Of a stretch of 64,000 bases of DNA, positions 52,911 to 61,870 are shown piece by piece. The number at the start of each line of letters is the position of its first letter. Position 1 is the stretch's first letter. The position numbers and the translations under genes were made by a program. Under the pieces are notes generated by a model. That model was not told the origin of the DNA, made no database searches, and was given only the letters and a program-made list of their open reading frames with translations. Source of the DNA: Microbispora hainanensis (GTDB lineage Bacteria; Actinomycetota; Actinomycetes; Streptosporangiales; Streptosporangiaceae); assembly GCF_006874475.1 (NCBI RefSeq), contig NZ_VIRM01000004.1:186001-250000 (forward strand), read 5' to 3'.

Positions 52911-54591
52911 GGAACGGCCGGCGCAGCTTCCCGCTCGACGTCCTCGGCAGGGTTCCCGGCCGTACCACCGCCACCCTGCCGGGGCGCACTCCAGTCTCGC
53001 CCACGACGGCCCGCTCCACCTCCTGCCGGAGCCGCTCGCTCCGCGCGGCGTCGCGGTGCAGCGGGGTCTCGACCACGATCACCAACCGCTCGGTGCCGCT
53101 GCCGGCATCGGGCAGGCCGAGCGCGGCCACCCCCACGGCTCTGACACCGTTCACCGTAGCGGCGGCCTGTTCGAACGGCTGCGGCTGGTAGTTGCGCCCG
53201 GCAATGATGATCAGATCTTTGTGCCTGCCCGTGACGAACAGTTCCCCGTCCAGTGTGAATCCCAGATCCCCGGTGTCGAGCGAGCCGTCGTACGTCTCGA
53301 TGCCGTTCTCGGAGAGGTAGCCGGTCATCATCGAATCCCCCGTCATGAGCACGCGGCCGACGATGCCGTCCGGCAGTTCGCCGCCCGCGTCGTCGACGAT
53401 CCGGATGCCGACGCCGGGCACCGGCAGGCCCGACGAGACCAGTTCTCGTGTGTCCTGGGCGGAGGAAGGCGGCAGGGCGACGCCTCTGCCCGCCAGCGCG
53501 GCGGCGGACAGCGCCTCGACCCGAGGAGTGGCGCCGGACCGTGAGAACGACGCCGCCAAGCCGATCTCGGCCAGGCCGTAGCAGGTCCGCATGGCCTCCG
53601 GGCGGAAGCCGTACGGGCCCAGCGTGCGTTGCCACAGCCGGAGCGTGGCGGCGTCGACCACTTCGGCCCCGTTGAAGGCCACACGCCAGCCGCTCAGGTC
53701 GAGCCCGTCCAGTGGCAGGCGGTCGGCCAGTGACGCGACCAGCCGGTAGGCGAAGTTGGGTGCCGCCGAGACGGTGCCCCCATATCTGTGCATCAGATCG
53801 AGCCATATCTTCGGGCGCGCTGCGAAGGAGAGCGGACTGACGAGCACCGCGGGCACGCCGAACAGGAGCGTCGTCAGTGTGGCGCCCACCATGCCCATGT
53901 CGTGGTAGAGCGGCAGCCAGCTCACCGCTACGTCGTCGCGGTGCAGTGGAGTGGCCCCGCCGATCGCCTTCATCGCGGCGAAGAGGGCACGGTGGCTCAG
54001 CACGATGCCCTTCGGCGCGGCGGTGGTGCCCGAACTGAACTGGATCAGCGCGGGAGCGTCCGGAGCAACCGTCACGACCTCCGCTTCGATGGCACGTTCC
54101 CGGAACGGCGGGCACACGACCGCGCCCGCGCTCCCCAGGATCTCCTCCGCGAGCGGACGCACTCCGGAATCGCACACGAACACCGCCGGCTCGGCCACGT
54201 TGACGATCTGCCTGGCCCGGTCCGCCCACGCACGCCGCCGGGCGAAGCTCATCGGAGGCTCGACCAGCATGGGCACGCCCCCAAGCAGCATGGTTCCGTA
54301 CAGTGCGGCCAGCAGATCGGGCGAGGTGTCGAGACACAGGCAAGCCCTGCCGCCCGGGCGGAGCCCGGCGCGGGCCAAAGTGGCGGCGGCGGTCCGGGCA
54401 CGGTCGTAGAGCGCCCTCACGGTCAGGCGCGTCTCGCCGTGAGACTCGGGTAAGTGGTAGGCGACCGCCGACGGCTCGCGCGCCGCTCGCGCGGCGAGGA
54501 CACCGGCCAGAGTGTCCCCACCACACGGTGCGGCGAGCACGCCGGCGGGGGATCCCTCGCCTCCGCGCTCGTGGTGAAGGTCGGCTTTCAT
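52864..54591 (-). CDS. Fatty acyl-AMP ligase (FAAL)-like adenylating enzyme
   Basis: The enzyme activates a fatty or other carboxylic acid as the adenylate and hands it to a carrier protein. The adenylation core motifs are IQFSSGTTAAPKGIVLSHRAL (A3), the AFNGAEVVDAATLRLW region, TCYGLAEIGLA (A5), TGDLGFTLDGELFVTGRHKD (A7-A8) and LPRTSSGKLRR at the end (A10 lysine). The overall layout, with the YHDMGMVGATLTTLLFG signature, matches FAALs rather than CoA ligases. At 575 residues it is normal. Its ATG overlaps the stop of the upstream aminotransferase (ATGA), so it belongs to the biosynthetic operon. It likely feeds the ACP domain of the fusion protein at 60313-61725. Confidence 0.9.
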   Translation of the reverse strand: MKADLHHERGGEGSPAGVLAAPCGGDTLAGVLAARAAREPSAVAYHLPESHGETRLTVRALYDRARTAAATLARAGLRPGGRACLCLDTSPDLLAALYGTMLLGGVPMLVEPPMSFARRRAWADRARQIVNVAEPAVFVCDSGVRPLAEEILGSAGAVVCPPFRERAIEAEVVTVAPDAPALIQFSSGTTAAPKGIVLSHRALFAAMKAIGGATPLHRDDVAVSWLPLYHDMGMVGATLTTLLFGVPAVLVSPLSFAARPKIWLDLMHRYGGTVSAAPNFAYRLVASLADRLPLDGLDLSGWRVAFNGAEVVDAATLRLWQRTLGPYGFRPEAMRTCYGLAEIGLAASFSRSGATPRVEALSAAALAGRGVALPPSSAQDTRELVSSGLPVPGVGIRIVDDAGGELPDGIVGRVLMTGDSMMTGYLSENGIETYDGSLDTGDLGFTLDGELFVTGRHKDLIIIAGRNYQPQPFEQAAATVNGVRAVGVAALGLPDAGSGTERLVIVVETPLHRDAARSERLRQEVERAVVGETGVRPGRVAVVRPGTLPRTSSGKLRRPFLTAMMTAESPPEDPR

Positions 54592-56054
54592 GGCAGGATG
54601 AAGGGGAATCCGTGCTTGTCCAGTTCGAGGGCGGAGTCGGTGACCGCCCGGCACAGCTCGTCGATGTCGGCGTCGCTGTGCGCGTCGCCCGTGAAGAACA
54701 TCGGCAGGCTGAGGGTGTAGACGCCGCGGCGGCGCAGCATCAGTGTGAGCAGGAACAGCCCGATGGGGTTCACGGCCGAGGCGAAGCGGCGGTAGTCGTC
54801 GTAGGAGTCCTCGGCGATGAACCCGAAAGAGCCGATGAAGTCGCCGAAGCCGAGCAGGCGCAGCGGGATGCGGGTCTCCTCGCGGAAGGCGGCCAGGTGC
54901 TCCTGGATCTTGGCGACCTTGGCCCGGGTGCGTTCGTAGTAGGCGTCGCCGGCCTCCCTCAGCAGGCTCAGGGACGCGTACGAGGCCGCCAGCGCGAGAT
55001 GGTTGCCCGCGTGCGTCGTCTGCACGCAGGTCTTGCGCCCGATGTCGGTCAGGGGAAGCCCGGTGGTCTGCATGTGGTCGAGCAGCTCGGCGCGGCCGCC
55101 CACCGCCGACAGCGGTATTCCGAGCCCGGAGACGACCTTGCCGTACGTGTACAGGTCGGCGCGGATGCCGAAGTGACCGGCCGCGCCCGCGGGGCCGAAG
55201 CGGAATCCGGTGAGCACCTCGTCCAGGATGAACGGCACTCCGAGCTGCGCGCACCGCTCCGACACCGCCTTGACCTCGGGGATGGTCTGGTCCAGGAACG
55301 GATAGGACTGGCAGACGGGGTCGGCGATCACACAGGCCAGCTCGTCGCGATTCCGGTCGATGAGATCGACGGCGGCCTCGATCCGGTGAGGGAGGACGAG
55401 CACCTCGCCCGGAGCGACCCCGGCGAAGGCGGGCATCCTGGGAATGCCGTTCTCTCCGATCTCGGGGAAGGGCTGGATCAGCGGATGACCGTGTGCCATG
55501 AACGCGGTGTTGTGCGCGGCGACGTCATGGACGCCGTGCCAGCAGCCCTCGAACTTGGCCACCAGCCGCCGGCCTGTGTGCGCCCGGGCCAGCCTGATCG
55601 CCGCGTTCGTGGCGTCGGTGCCGGAGTTGAGGAAGGCGAACTTCTCGCAGTGGGGCACCAGTTCTCGCATGAGCCGGACGAGGTCGAGCTCGATGGGATT
55701 GAGATATCCATTGCCCGTGCTGACGGCGAGCTGCTCCCGGACGAACTCGACCACCCGGGGAGGGTTGTGCCCCCAGAGGGACTGGCCGCCGAAGCCGAGA
55801 TGGAGGTCGAGGTAGGAGTTCCCGTCGACGTCGAGCAGGCGGCTGCCGCGGGCCTCGGCGACCACGAGCGGGAACGGCGGGGCGTGGAAGGGCAGGAAGA
55901 CGTCGTTGGTGACGGACAGTTCGCGCACCTGGGCGGCCAGTTCGGTGGAGCGCCGCTGCCGTTCCGCGAGCTCCATGACGAGGTCGGCCACCCACGGCTG
56001 GCCGAGAATGTCGTCGACGAGTTGTTGCGCGGCCGGCGCAGAGGGTGAGGACAT
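54588..56054 (-). CDS. Class III PLP aminotransferase, GSA-aminomutase-like (copy 1)
   Basis: This fold-type I PLP enzyme resembles glutamate-1-semialdehyde aminomutases. Conserved features are NSYLDLHLGFGGQSLWGHNPP, FLNSGTDATNAAIRLARAHTG (PLP-phosphate site), Asp278 in FILDEVLTGFRFG and the Schiff-base Lys306 in YTYGKVVSGLGIPL. An N-terminal 50-residue helical extension is family-specific. Residues 262-488 are identical to residues 258-484 of the paralogue encoded upstream, while the first 260 residues differ. ATG 56054 starts the gene; the stop overlaps the FAAL start. Its role is presumably to aminate or rearrange a carbonyl intermediate. The substrate is unknown. Confidence 0.88.
   Translation of the reverse strand: MSSPSAPAAQQLVDDILGQPWVADLVMELAERQRRSTELAAQVRELSVTNDVFLPFHAPPFPLVVAEARGSRLLDVDGNSYLDLHLGFGGQSLWGHNPPRVVEFVREQLAVSTGNGYLNPIELDLVRLMRELVPHCEKFAFLNSGTDATNAAIRLARAHTGRRLVAKFEGCWHGVHDVAAHNTAFMAHGHPLIQPFPEIGENGIPRMPAFAGVAPGEVLVLPHRIEAAVDLIDRNRDELACVIADPVCQSYPFLDQTIPEVKAVSERCAQLGVPFILDEVLTGFRFGPAGAAGHFGIRADLYTYGKVVSGLGIPLSAVGGRAELLDHMQTTGLPLTDIGRKTCVQTTHAGNHLALAASYASLSLLREAGDAYYERTRAKVAKIQEHLAAFREETRIPLRLLGFGDFIGSFGFIAEDSYDDYRRFASAVNPIGLFLLTLMLRRRGVYTLSLPMFFTGDAHSDADIDELCRAVTDSALELDKHGFPFILP
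54607..55273. repeat. 667-bp near-identical repeat, copy 1 (aminotransferase C-terminal half)
   Basis: This block recurs at 56101-56767 with a constant offset of 1494 bases. I found a single difference (T at 55239, C at 56733). It encodes the C-terminal half of each aminotransferase, including the PLP lysine. The bases on either side diverge at once. Confidence 0.95.
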
Positions 56055-56081
56055 GCGTGCTCCTCTCACAGGAGACGAAGG

Positions 56082-57536
56082 TCAGGGCAGGATGAAAGGA
56101 AATCCGTGCTTGTCCAGTTCGAGGGCGGAGTCGGTGACCGCCCGGCACAGCTCGTCGATGTCGGCGTCGCTGTGCGCGTCGCCCGTGAAGAACATCGGCA
56201 GGCTGAGGGTGTAGACGCCGCGGCGGCGCAGCATCAGTGTGAGCAGGAACAGCCCGATGGGGTTCACGGCCGAGGCGAAGCGGCGGTAGTCGTCGTAGGA
56301 GTCCTCGGCGATGAACCCGAAAGAGCCGATGAAGTCGCCGAAGCCGAGCAGGCGCAGCGGGATGCGGGTCTCCTCGCGGAAGGCGGCCAGGTGCTCCTGG
56401 ATCTTGGCGACCTTGGCCCGGGTGCGTTCGTAGTAGGCGTCGCCGGCCTCCCTCAGCAGGCTCAGGGACGCGTACGAGGCCGCCAGCGCGAGATGGTTGC
56501 CCGCGTGCGTCGTCTGCACGCAGGTCTTGCGCCCGATGTCGGTCAGGGGAAGCCCGGTGGTCTGCATGTGGTCGAGCAGCTCGGCGCGGCCGCCCACCGC
56601 CGACAGCGGTATTCCGAGCCCGGAGACGACCTTGCCGTACGTGTACAGGTCGGCGCGGATGCCGAAGTGACCGGCCGCGCCCGCGGGGCCGAAGCGGAAT
56701 CCGGTGAGCACCTCGTCCAGGATGAACGGCACCCCGAGCTGCGCGCACCGCTCCGACACCGCCTTGATCATGGGAACCGTGTGCTCGGCGAAGGGGAAGG
56801 AGGACGACACGGCGTCGCCGATGACGCAGGCCAAGTCGTCACGGTGCCGCTCGAGCAGCTCAAGGGCGGCCGACGTGTCGTTGGGCAGCACGAGCAGTTC
56901 GGCCGGCGTGGCCGTCGCGACCCCCGTCAGGGCGGGCAGCGGCTCCACACCTTCCGCGCCGATCTCGGGAAAGGGCTGCACGGGATGACCGTGGTACCAG
57001 AACGCGGTGTTGTGCGCGGCCAGGTCGTGGACCCCGTGGAGGGCGCCTTCGAACTTGGCCACCAGCCGCCGTCCGGTGTGTGCCCGGGCCAGCCTGATCG
57101 CCGCGTTCGTGGCGTCGGTGCCGGAGTTGAGGAAGGCGAACTTGTCGCAGTGCGGGACGAACTCGCCGAGCAGTTCGGCGAGTTCCGCCTCGATCGGATG
57201 GAGATATCCGTTCCCCGTGCCGGTGCCGAGCCGGGCGCGGACGAACTCGACCACCGGCGGTGGATTGTGCCCGAACAGGGCTTGAGCGCCGAAGCCCAGG
57301 TGACAGTCCAGGTAGGAGTTGCCGTCGGCGTCCTCGATCCTGCTGCCCTCGGCCCCGGTCGTGACCAGCGGGAACTGCGGCGCATGGAAGGGCCAGAAGT
57401 TGTGGTTGCCGACGGACCGCCCGCGCACCCGGGCGGAGATCGCAGCCGACTCTCGCTGTCGTTCGGACAGTTCGGTGAACAGATCTGTCACCCACTGCCG
57501 CGTGAGCAGGTCGGCGACCAGGTCCTCGATTGTCAT
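56082..57536 (-). CDS. Class III PLP aminotransferase, GSA-aminomutase-like (copy 2)
   Basis: This paralogue of copy 1 has 484 residues. Its N-terminal half is similar but clearly diverged (NSYLDCHLGFGAQALFGHNPP, FLNSGTDATNAAIRLARAHTG), and its C-terminal half from residue 258 is identical, with Asp274 and the PLP-binding Lys302. In the first half the block around GTDATNAAIRLARAH is also nearly identical in DNA. The start at ATG 57536 is 22 bases after the type III PKS gene; the stop lies 27 bases before copy 1. The pair may form a heterodimer, since this fold places the active site at the dimer interface. Confidence 0.88.
   Translation of the reverse strand: MTIEDLVADLLTRQWVTDLFTELSERQRESAAISARVRGRSVGNHNFWPFHAPQFPLVTTGAEGSRIEDADGNSYLDCHLGFGAQALFGHNPPPVVEFVRARLGTGTGNGYLHPIEAELAELLGEFVPHCDKFAFLNSGTDATNAAIRLARAHTGRRLVAKFEGALHGVHDLAAHNTAFWYHGHPVQPFPEIGAEGVEPLPALTGVATATPAELLVLPNDTSAALELLERHRDDLACVIGDAVSSSFPFAEHTVPMIKAVSERCAQLGVPFILDEVLTGFRFGPAGAAGHFGIRADLYTYGKVVSGLGIPLSAVGGRAELLDHMQTTGLPLTDIGRKTCVQTTHAGNHLALAASYASLSLLREAGDAYYERTRAKVAKIQEHLAAFREETRIPLRLLGFGDFIGSFGFIAEDSYDDYRRFASAVNPIGLFLLTLMLRRRGVYTLSLPMFFTGDAHSDADIDELCRAVTDSALELDKHGFPFILP
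56101..56767. repeat. 667-bp near-identical repeat, copy 2
   Basis: It is the partner of 54607-55273. Near-perfect identity at synonymous positions indicates gene conversion or a recent unequal exchange. A second short identical patch of about 60 bases lies at 55582-55642 and 57082-57142. Confidence 0.95.
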
Positions 57537-57558
57537 GGGTCTCCTTCGAAGGGCAGGT

Positions 57559-58611
57559 TCAGAACCTGATCAGGGCCGACTCCAGGGTCAGGCCCGGCCC
57601 GAAGGCCAGGAGCACGCCGTACTCGCCTTGGGCGGGACGCACCTCGCGCATGATGTGGTCGAGAATCAACAGGACCGTCGGGGAGGAACAGTTTCCCCAG
57701 GAGGACAAGATTCTGCGGGACGGCTCCAGCATCGTCTCCGGAAGCCGGAGACGATCACCGACGAAATCGATGATCTTCGGTCCGCCGGGATGGATCCCCC
57801 AGTGCGCGATGTCGCCGATCCGCAGGCCATGCGGTTCGAGCAGCCGGGTCACAAAGGGAACGATGGCTTCCGAGAGGTACAAGGGGACGTATGGCGACAG
57901 CGTCATCCGGAACGCGTCGTCCATCACCCGCCAGGTCATGGCGCCTGCCGTGGCGCCATGCGTCTCGGTATGAGTGGCCATCACGACCGGCCCGTCCCGG
58001 TGCTCCTGGGCGGACGCCAGCAGGATCGTCGCCGCCGCGTCGCCGAACAGGCCGTTGACGACGACCTGCTCCTTGGTGACCTCCGGACGCAGGTGCACCG
58101 AGCACACCTCGGCGCAGGTGACCATCGCCAGCTCCTCCGGACGGGCGGCGAGCGCGTCGAGCGCCACCTTCAGCCCGTTGAACGCTGCGTAGCAACCCAT
58201 GTGCCCGACGAACGTCCGCCGCAGGTCCCGGCGCAGCCCGAACTCCTCGGCGAGCAGCATCTCAGGGGTAGGACCGGCGTAGCCGGTGCAGCTCACGAAG
58301 ACGTACGTGCCGACGGCGTCGCGGTCCACGCCCTCAAGCACGGCGCCCACCGACTCACGGCCCATCGCCAGCGCGTGCCGCTCCCAGGCGTCGATCCGAT
58401 CCCGCATGCCGGGGAAACCGTCGGCGTAGTGCGACTGCGGTGTCCACGCCAGCCGGCGCTGCCGCACCTGGGTGCTGGTGAAGACCTTCTCGGCGTCGGG
58501 TACGCCGGCGTACAACCGTTTGTAGAAGGAGGCGAACAACTCGTCCTGGGAAACGGCCGGGCCTGCCGCCGCGGGCCGCAGCGCCACTATCCGCGCCGTC
58601 GCGGGTTTCAC
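57559..58611 (-). CDS. Type III polyketide synthase (chalcone/stilbene synthase family)
   Basis: This homodimeric ketosynthase extends an acyl starter with malonyl-CoA and cyclises the chain. The catalytic triad is visible: Cys140 in FVGHMGCYAAFNGLK, His274 in HWGIHPGGPKI and Asn307 in SSWGNCSSPTVLL. The N-terminal part is short and without a signal peptide. The 350-residue size is normal. The GTG at 58611 overlaps the TGA of the SRPBCC gene upstream (GTGA). In context (FAAL, ACP fusion) the starter is likely a fatty acyl group and the product an alkylpyrone or alkylresorcinol-type ring; this is inference. Confidence 0.93.
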   Translation of the reverse strand: MKPATARIVALRPAAAGPAVSQDELFASFYKRLYAGVPDAEKVFTSTQVRQRRLAWTPQSHYADGFPGMRDRIDAWERHALAMGRESVGAVLEGVDRDAVGTYVFVSCTGYAGPTPEMLLAEEFGLRRDLRRTFVGHMGCYAAFNGLKVALDALAARPEELAMVTCAEVCSVHLRPEVTKEQVVVNGLFGDAAATILLASAQEHRDGPVVMATHTETHGATAGAMTWRVMDDAFRMTLSPYVPLYLSEAIVPFVTRLLEPHGLRIGDIAHWGIHPGGPKIIDFVGDRLRLPETMLEPSRRILSSWGNCSSPTVLLILDHIMREVRPAQGEYGVLLAFGPGLTLESALIRF

Positions 58612-59087
58612 GTACGCTCCAGTATGCGAGTCTCGGCGACCTCTTTCACGGCCGTGAGGAATCCCTCGGTGACCTCGTCCATCTCCTTCTGCGCGAACGG
58701 CTCGATCAGCACCAGCACGACGGGGGCGACGTCCACCCAGGCCTCCGACCGCGTGTCGATCCGCAGCCTCGTTTCCTCCGGGGTCGGACCGTCCTCGATG
58801 AGGAACCTGCCCCAGGAGCGGAAGTTGTGCTCGCCGTGCGGCTCCCAGGCGATCGCGTCGGGCTCGCCGGTGTCGAACCGGGCGACGTAGTCAGGGGTGA
58901 AGGCGATGGCGCCGTTGGAAACCTGCGCCAGCCGGTAGTGGTAGAGGTCGTCGCCGATCCGTTCCAGCTCCTCGACTCCCGGCATCAGGCGCCCGCAGCC
59001 GACCACGTCGGCGAGCAGCGCGCGCAGCCGCTCCCTGCCGGTACGGATGAGGACGCTGCGATTGGTCGCTGACCTGATCCATGCCAT
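58608..59087 (-). CDS. SRPBCC-family protein (polyketide cyclase-like)
   Basis: The 159-residue START/SRPBCC fold protein has a hydrophobic ligand cavity and resembles polyketide cyclases and lipid-binding proteins: SVLIRTGRERLRALLADVVGCGRLMPGVEELERIG, IAFTPDYVARFDTGE, WGRFLIEDGPTPEETRLRIDT. It could guide cyclisation or aromatisation of the polyketide chain from the type III PKS, whose gene follows with a GTGA overlap. Two residues in the pocket cannot be named without a structure. The stop of the upstream methyltransferase lies three bases before its start. Confidence 0.78.
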   Translation of the reverse strand: MAWIRSATNRSVLIRTGRERLRALLADVVGCGRLMPGVEELERIGDDLYHYRLAQVSNGAIAFTPDYVARFDTGEPDAIAWEPHGEHNFRSWGRFLIEDGPTPEETRLRIDTRSEAWVDVAPVVLVLIEPFAQKEMDEVTEGFLTAVKEVAETRILERT

Positions 59088-59090
59088 GTC

Positions 59091-59876
59091 TCAGCACTCC
59101 GAAGTCTTGACGGCATGTCCGATGTAGCTGACCGCGACCGAGCGGGTCAGCTGAAAACCACCGAGCGATCGTCCCCGCAGCACCGCCGCGAGCAGCCGGT
59201 GGGCGGAGGCGGCGGGTGCCAGTCCGCGGATCTCGGCCGGCCGCAGGCCGTGGCGGGCGAGCGTCTCGGCGAGTTCCCGGGGGCGGATGAACATCCGCCA
59301 GTTGTGCGTACCGGGATGAACGATCTTCGCGAGCCGCTCCGCGGCCAGGATCGCCACCAGGTAGGACGCCAGAGTCCGGTTGATCGTGTCGAAGACGAGT
59401 ACGCCCCCCGGGCGGAGCACGCGGGATATCTCGGCCACCGCGCCCGGCAGATCGTGCAGGTGCTCCAAAACGTCCGAGACCACGACCATGTCGATCGAGG
59501 CCGGGGCGACCGGCAGTTGATAGGCCGAACCCACGTGGTAGCCGACCTCGACTCCCGAGGCGCGGGCGTGCCTGCGCGCGGCGTCGACGGCACCCTCCGA
59601 CAGGTCCACCCCGGTCACCCGATAGCCGAGGGCGGCCAGCTGTTCCGCGACCAGGCCGCCGCCGCAGCCCACGTCCAGCACGCGCAGGCCCGCCCGGTCG
59701 CCGAGCCGGACGCCCACCTCGTCGAAGTAGCCGACTCGCGCCGGGTTCATGTCGTGCAGCGCGCGGAGCGGGCCACGCCGATCCCACCAGGCGTCCCCCA
59801 CCGACGAGTAGTAGTCGTTGTCGATCCGGACCGTGCCCGGATCGAGTGCGGTGAGCCTGCCGGGTGCCGATGCCAT
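59091..59876 (-). CDS. UbiG-like class I SAM methyltransferase
   Basis: It resembles O-methyltransferases of the UbiG group, which methylate phenolic hydroxyls on quinone-like rings: DYYSSVGDAWWDRRGPLRALHDMNPARVGYF is the UbiG-like N-terminus, LRVLDVGCGGGLVAEQLAALGY is SAM motif I, and VVVSDVLEHLHDLPG and GVLVFDTINRTLASYL follow. At 261 residues from ATG 59876 it is full length. The ATG overlaps the previous stop (TGATG). In this cluster it is a good candidate to O-methylate the phenolic ring made by the type III PKS. Confidence 0.88.
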   Translation of the reverse strand: MASAPGRLTALDPGTVRIDNDYYSSVGDAWWDRRGPLRALHDMNPARVGYFDEVGVRLGDRAGLRVLDVGCGGGLVAEQLAALGYRVTGVDLSEGAVDAARRHARASGVEVGYHVGSAYQLPVAPASIDMVVVSDVLEHLHDLPGAVAEISRVLRPGGVLVFDTINRTLASYLVAILAAERLAKIVHPGTHNWRMFIRPRELAETLARHGLRPAEIRGLAPAASAHRLLAAVLRGRSLGGFQLTRSVAVSYIGHAVKTSEC

Positions 59877-60316
59877 CACAGCCACCTCGGTGTCGCGTCC
59901 GGGTCGATGAGGAGCGCCGCCTTGCCGATCCGCTCGCGGGCGTGGTCGGGGGACAGCGGCGGGGCGGTGGCCTTCAGGCTGCGCCAGATCCGGCTCATCT
60001 CCTCGGCGGCCAGGGGGTCGGTGACGAGTTCGAACGCCTTGGACACGACCTCCTGGGCCGCCTCGGCGACGTAGTGGGCGACGACGGGGTCGCCGGGGTC
60101 GTGCCGGGCCATAAGCGCCCTCATGGTGGCCAGGCTCGCTCTCATCCGTGCCGTCGTGAACTGGCCGCCGGGCAGCCGGGACCGTTTCGCGTCGCCTTTG
60201 ACGTCGCGCACCGCGAGTTCGTACGCCTGCTCGGCCAGGCCGAACATGGTCCCGGCATAGCGTTCGCCGGGCCCCCCGGCGCCGGCCGGCACCGCCGGCC
60301 GGGTCGTCTCGTTCAT
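59876..60316 (-). CDS. Small helical protein resembling an acyl-CoA dehydrogenase C-terminal segment
   Basis: The 146 residues begin MNETTRPAVPAGAGG and continue with GTMFGLAEQAYELAVRDVKGDAKRSRLPGGQFTTARMRASLATMRALMARHDPGDPVVAHYV, which reads as a helical bundle. It loosely resembles the C-terminal part of acyl-CoA dehydrogenases. It has no FAD or active-site base motif that I can identify. Its ATG overlaps the stop of the ACP-dehydrogenase fusion (ATGA), so it is made in step with it and may be a partner subunit. The function is unknown. Confidence 0.6.
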   Translation of the reverse strand: MNETTRPAVPAGAGGPGERYAGTMFGLAEQAYELAVRDVKGDAKRSRLPGGQFTTARMRASLATMRALMARHDPGDPVVAHYVAEAAQEVVSKAFELVTDPLAAEEMSRIWRSLKATAPPLSPDHARERIGKAALLIDPDATPRWL

Positions 60317-61725
60317 TCGGCCCACCTCGGTTCGGCGAAGATCGGCACGTCCAGGGCGTGCTTGCCCGCCCACTCCAGGACCACGTCGGCGGCCGGAGGC
60401 ACCAGCAGGCCGGCGATGACGTCGCGGTACATCCGCTGGAGGGGGGAGGCGGAGACCAGGGAGGATCCTCCCTGCACCTGCATCCCGAGCGTCACCACCT
60501 CGTGGGCGAGCCGGGTGACCTGCATTTTCATCAGGCTCATGTCCAGGTAATGGGCGATCGGGCCGGCCGTGTCATGGTCGGCGTGCACGGCCGCCTCGAG
60601 GTGCGCCCGCGCCGCGGCGAGCCGGGTGGCCATCTCGGCGACCCGGAACTGAACACCGGGCAGGTGCGCGTTGGGCTTGCCGATCACGCTGAGCACCCGC
60701 CGCCGCTGCGTGGCCGTGACGTGCTCCAAGGCCGCCCGGGCGATGCCGACGAAGACGGAGGCGAAGCTGCACCAGGCCCAGTGGACCCCGGTCATGAACA
60801 GCAACGGCAGCTTGCCCGGCTCGCCGACGGACCACCGGTCCTCCACGAAGAAGTCCTCGATGGCCAGAGTGTGACTGCCGGTGGCGCGCATCCCCGCGGC
60901 ATCCCATTCCTCGATGACCCGGATGCCCTCGTCCGGCTTGGGCACAAGGAACGCCATCGGCTGTGGCAGGCCCCGGTCGTCCTTCGTCGCCGCGGACAGG
61001 AACAGATGGGTCGCCCCGGGGAAGCCGGTGAAGAACCCCTTGCGCCCGTTGAGCACGTAACCGCCGTCCACGCGCTCGGCCTTGGTCGTCGGGTGCCACC
61101 AGTTCCCGCCGACTCCCGGCTCGCTGAACCCACCGGCGATCACGGCGCCCTCGGAGACCGCGCGGCAGACCCATTCCGCGTCCTGGCCGCCCAGCTGGGC
61201 GATCATGGCCAGGCCGTGGACGTGCATGTTCACGGAGAACGCCGTGGACGCGCAGGCGCCGGCGAGCACCTGCTGCGCCTCGCACAGTTCGCCCAGGCCG
61301 GCGCCGTCGCCGCCATACTCCCGCGGGATCGTCATCGCGGTGTATCCGGTGCGCACCAGCTCGGCCAGGTTCTCGTGAGGGAAACCGCCGTCCGCGTCGT
61401 GGCGGGCGGCCCGCTCGGCGAAGGCCGGGGCCAGCTCACGGGCGAGCGCGACGTAGTCCCGGCGCCGGGCCCTCGCCAGATGATCGGCCATCGACCCGAC
61501 GCTGTCCGCCCCGGCCTGGCAGGCGCCCGCCAGCCACGGCGTCAGGTCGGCCTCGGGGTGCTGCTCGTGGATGCGGGCCGCCAGCCGTACGAGGTCCAAC
61601 GAGTCGAACCCGAGGTCACGGGTGAGCGATGTTCGCGGCCCTATCTCCTGGGGACGCAGGTCCGGTTTAACCGCGACGAGGTGTTCCACCAGGGTGGACA
61701 GCTCGGGTGGGCTTGCTGTGATCAC
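60313..61725 (-). CDS. Acyl carrier protein fused to an acyl-CoA dehydrogenase
   Basis: Residues 1-80 are a carrier domain: the phosphopantetheine serine is Ser42 in TRDLGFDSLDLVRLAARI. From about residue 90 an acyl-CoA dehydrogenase follows: YVALARELAPAFAERAARHD, GYTAMTIPREYGGDGAGLGELCEAQ, GGFSEPGVGGNWWHPTTKAERVDGGY and LQVQGGSSLVSASPLQRMYRDV. The flavoenzyme would introduce an alpha-beta double bond in an acyl group tethered to its own carrier domain. Start: GTG 61725 has AGGAGG nine bases upstream. It is the first gene of the operon and is divergent from a methyltransferase gene. Confidence 0.85.
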   Translation of the reverse strand: MITASPPELSTLVEHLVAVKPDLRPQEIGPRTSLTRDLGFDSLDLVRLAARIHEQHPEADLTPWLAGACQAGADSVGSMADHLARARRRDYVALARELAPAFAERAARHDADGGFPHENLAELVRTGYTAMTIPREYGGDGAGLGELCEAQQVLAGACASTAFSVNMHVHGLAMIAQLGGQDAEWVCRAVSEGAVIAGGFSEPGVGGNWWHPTTKAERVDGGYVLNGRKGFFTGFPGATHLFLSAATKDDRGLPQPMAFLVPKPDEGIRVIEEWDAAGMRATGSHTLAIEDFFVEDRWSVGEPGKLPLLFMTGVHWAWCSFASVFVGIARAALEHVTATQRRRVLSVIGKPNAHLPGVQFRVAEMATRLAAARAHLEAAVHADHDTAGPIAHYLDMSLMKMQVTRLAHEVVTLGMQVQGGSSLVSASPLQRMYRDVIAGLLVPPAADVVLEWAGKHALDVPIFAEPRWAE

Positions 61726-61870
61726 ATTGATCCGCCTCCTGATGTAACCGCGGACGAGCCGCCGGGATGCAGCATGGCCGACCACCGTCGCAGCAGCCTT
61801 GAGTTGTATTCGAGCCACGCACCAGGGCCGCTGTGGAGCATGAGCGCATCACCGGACGAAAGGACGCGAT

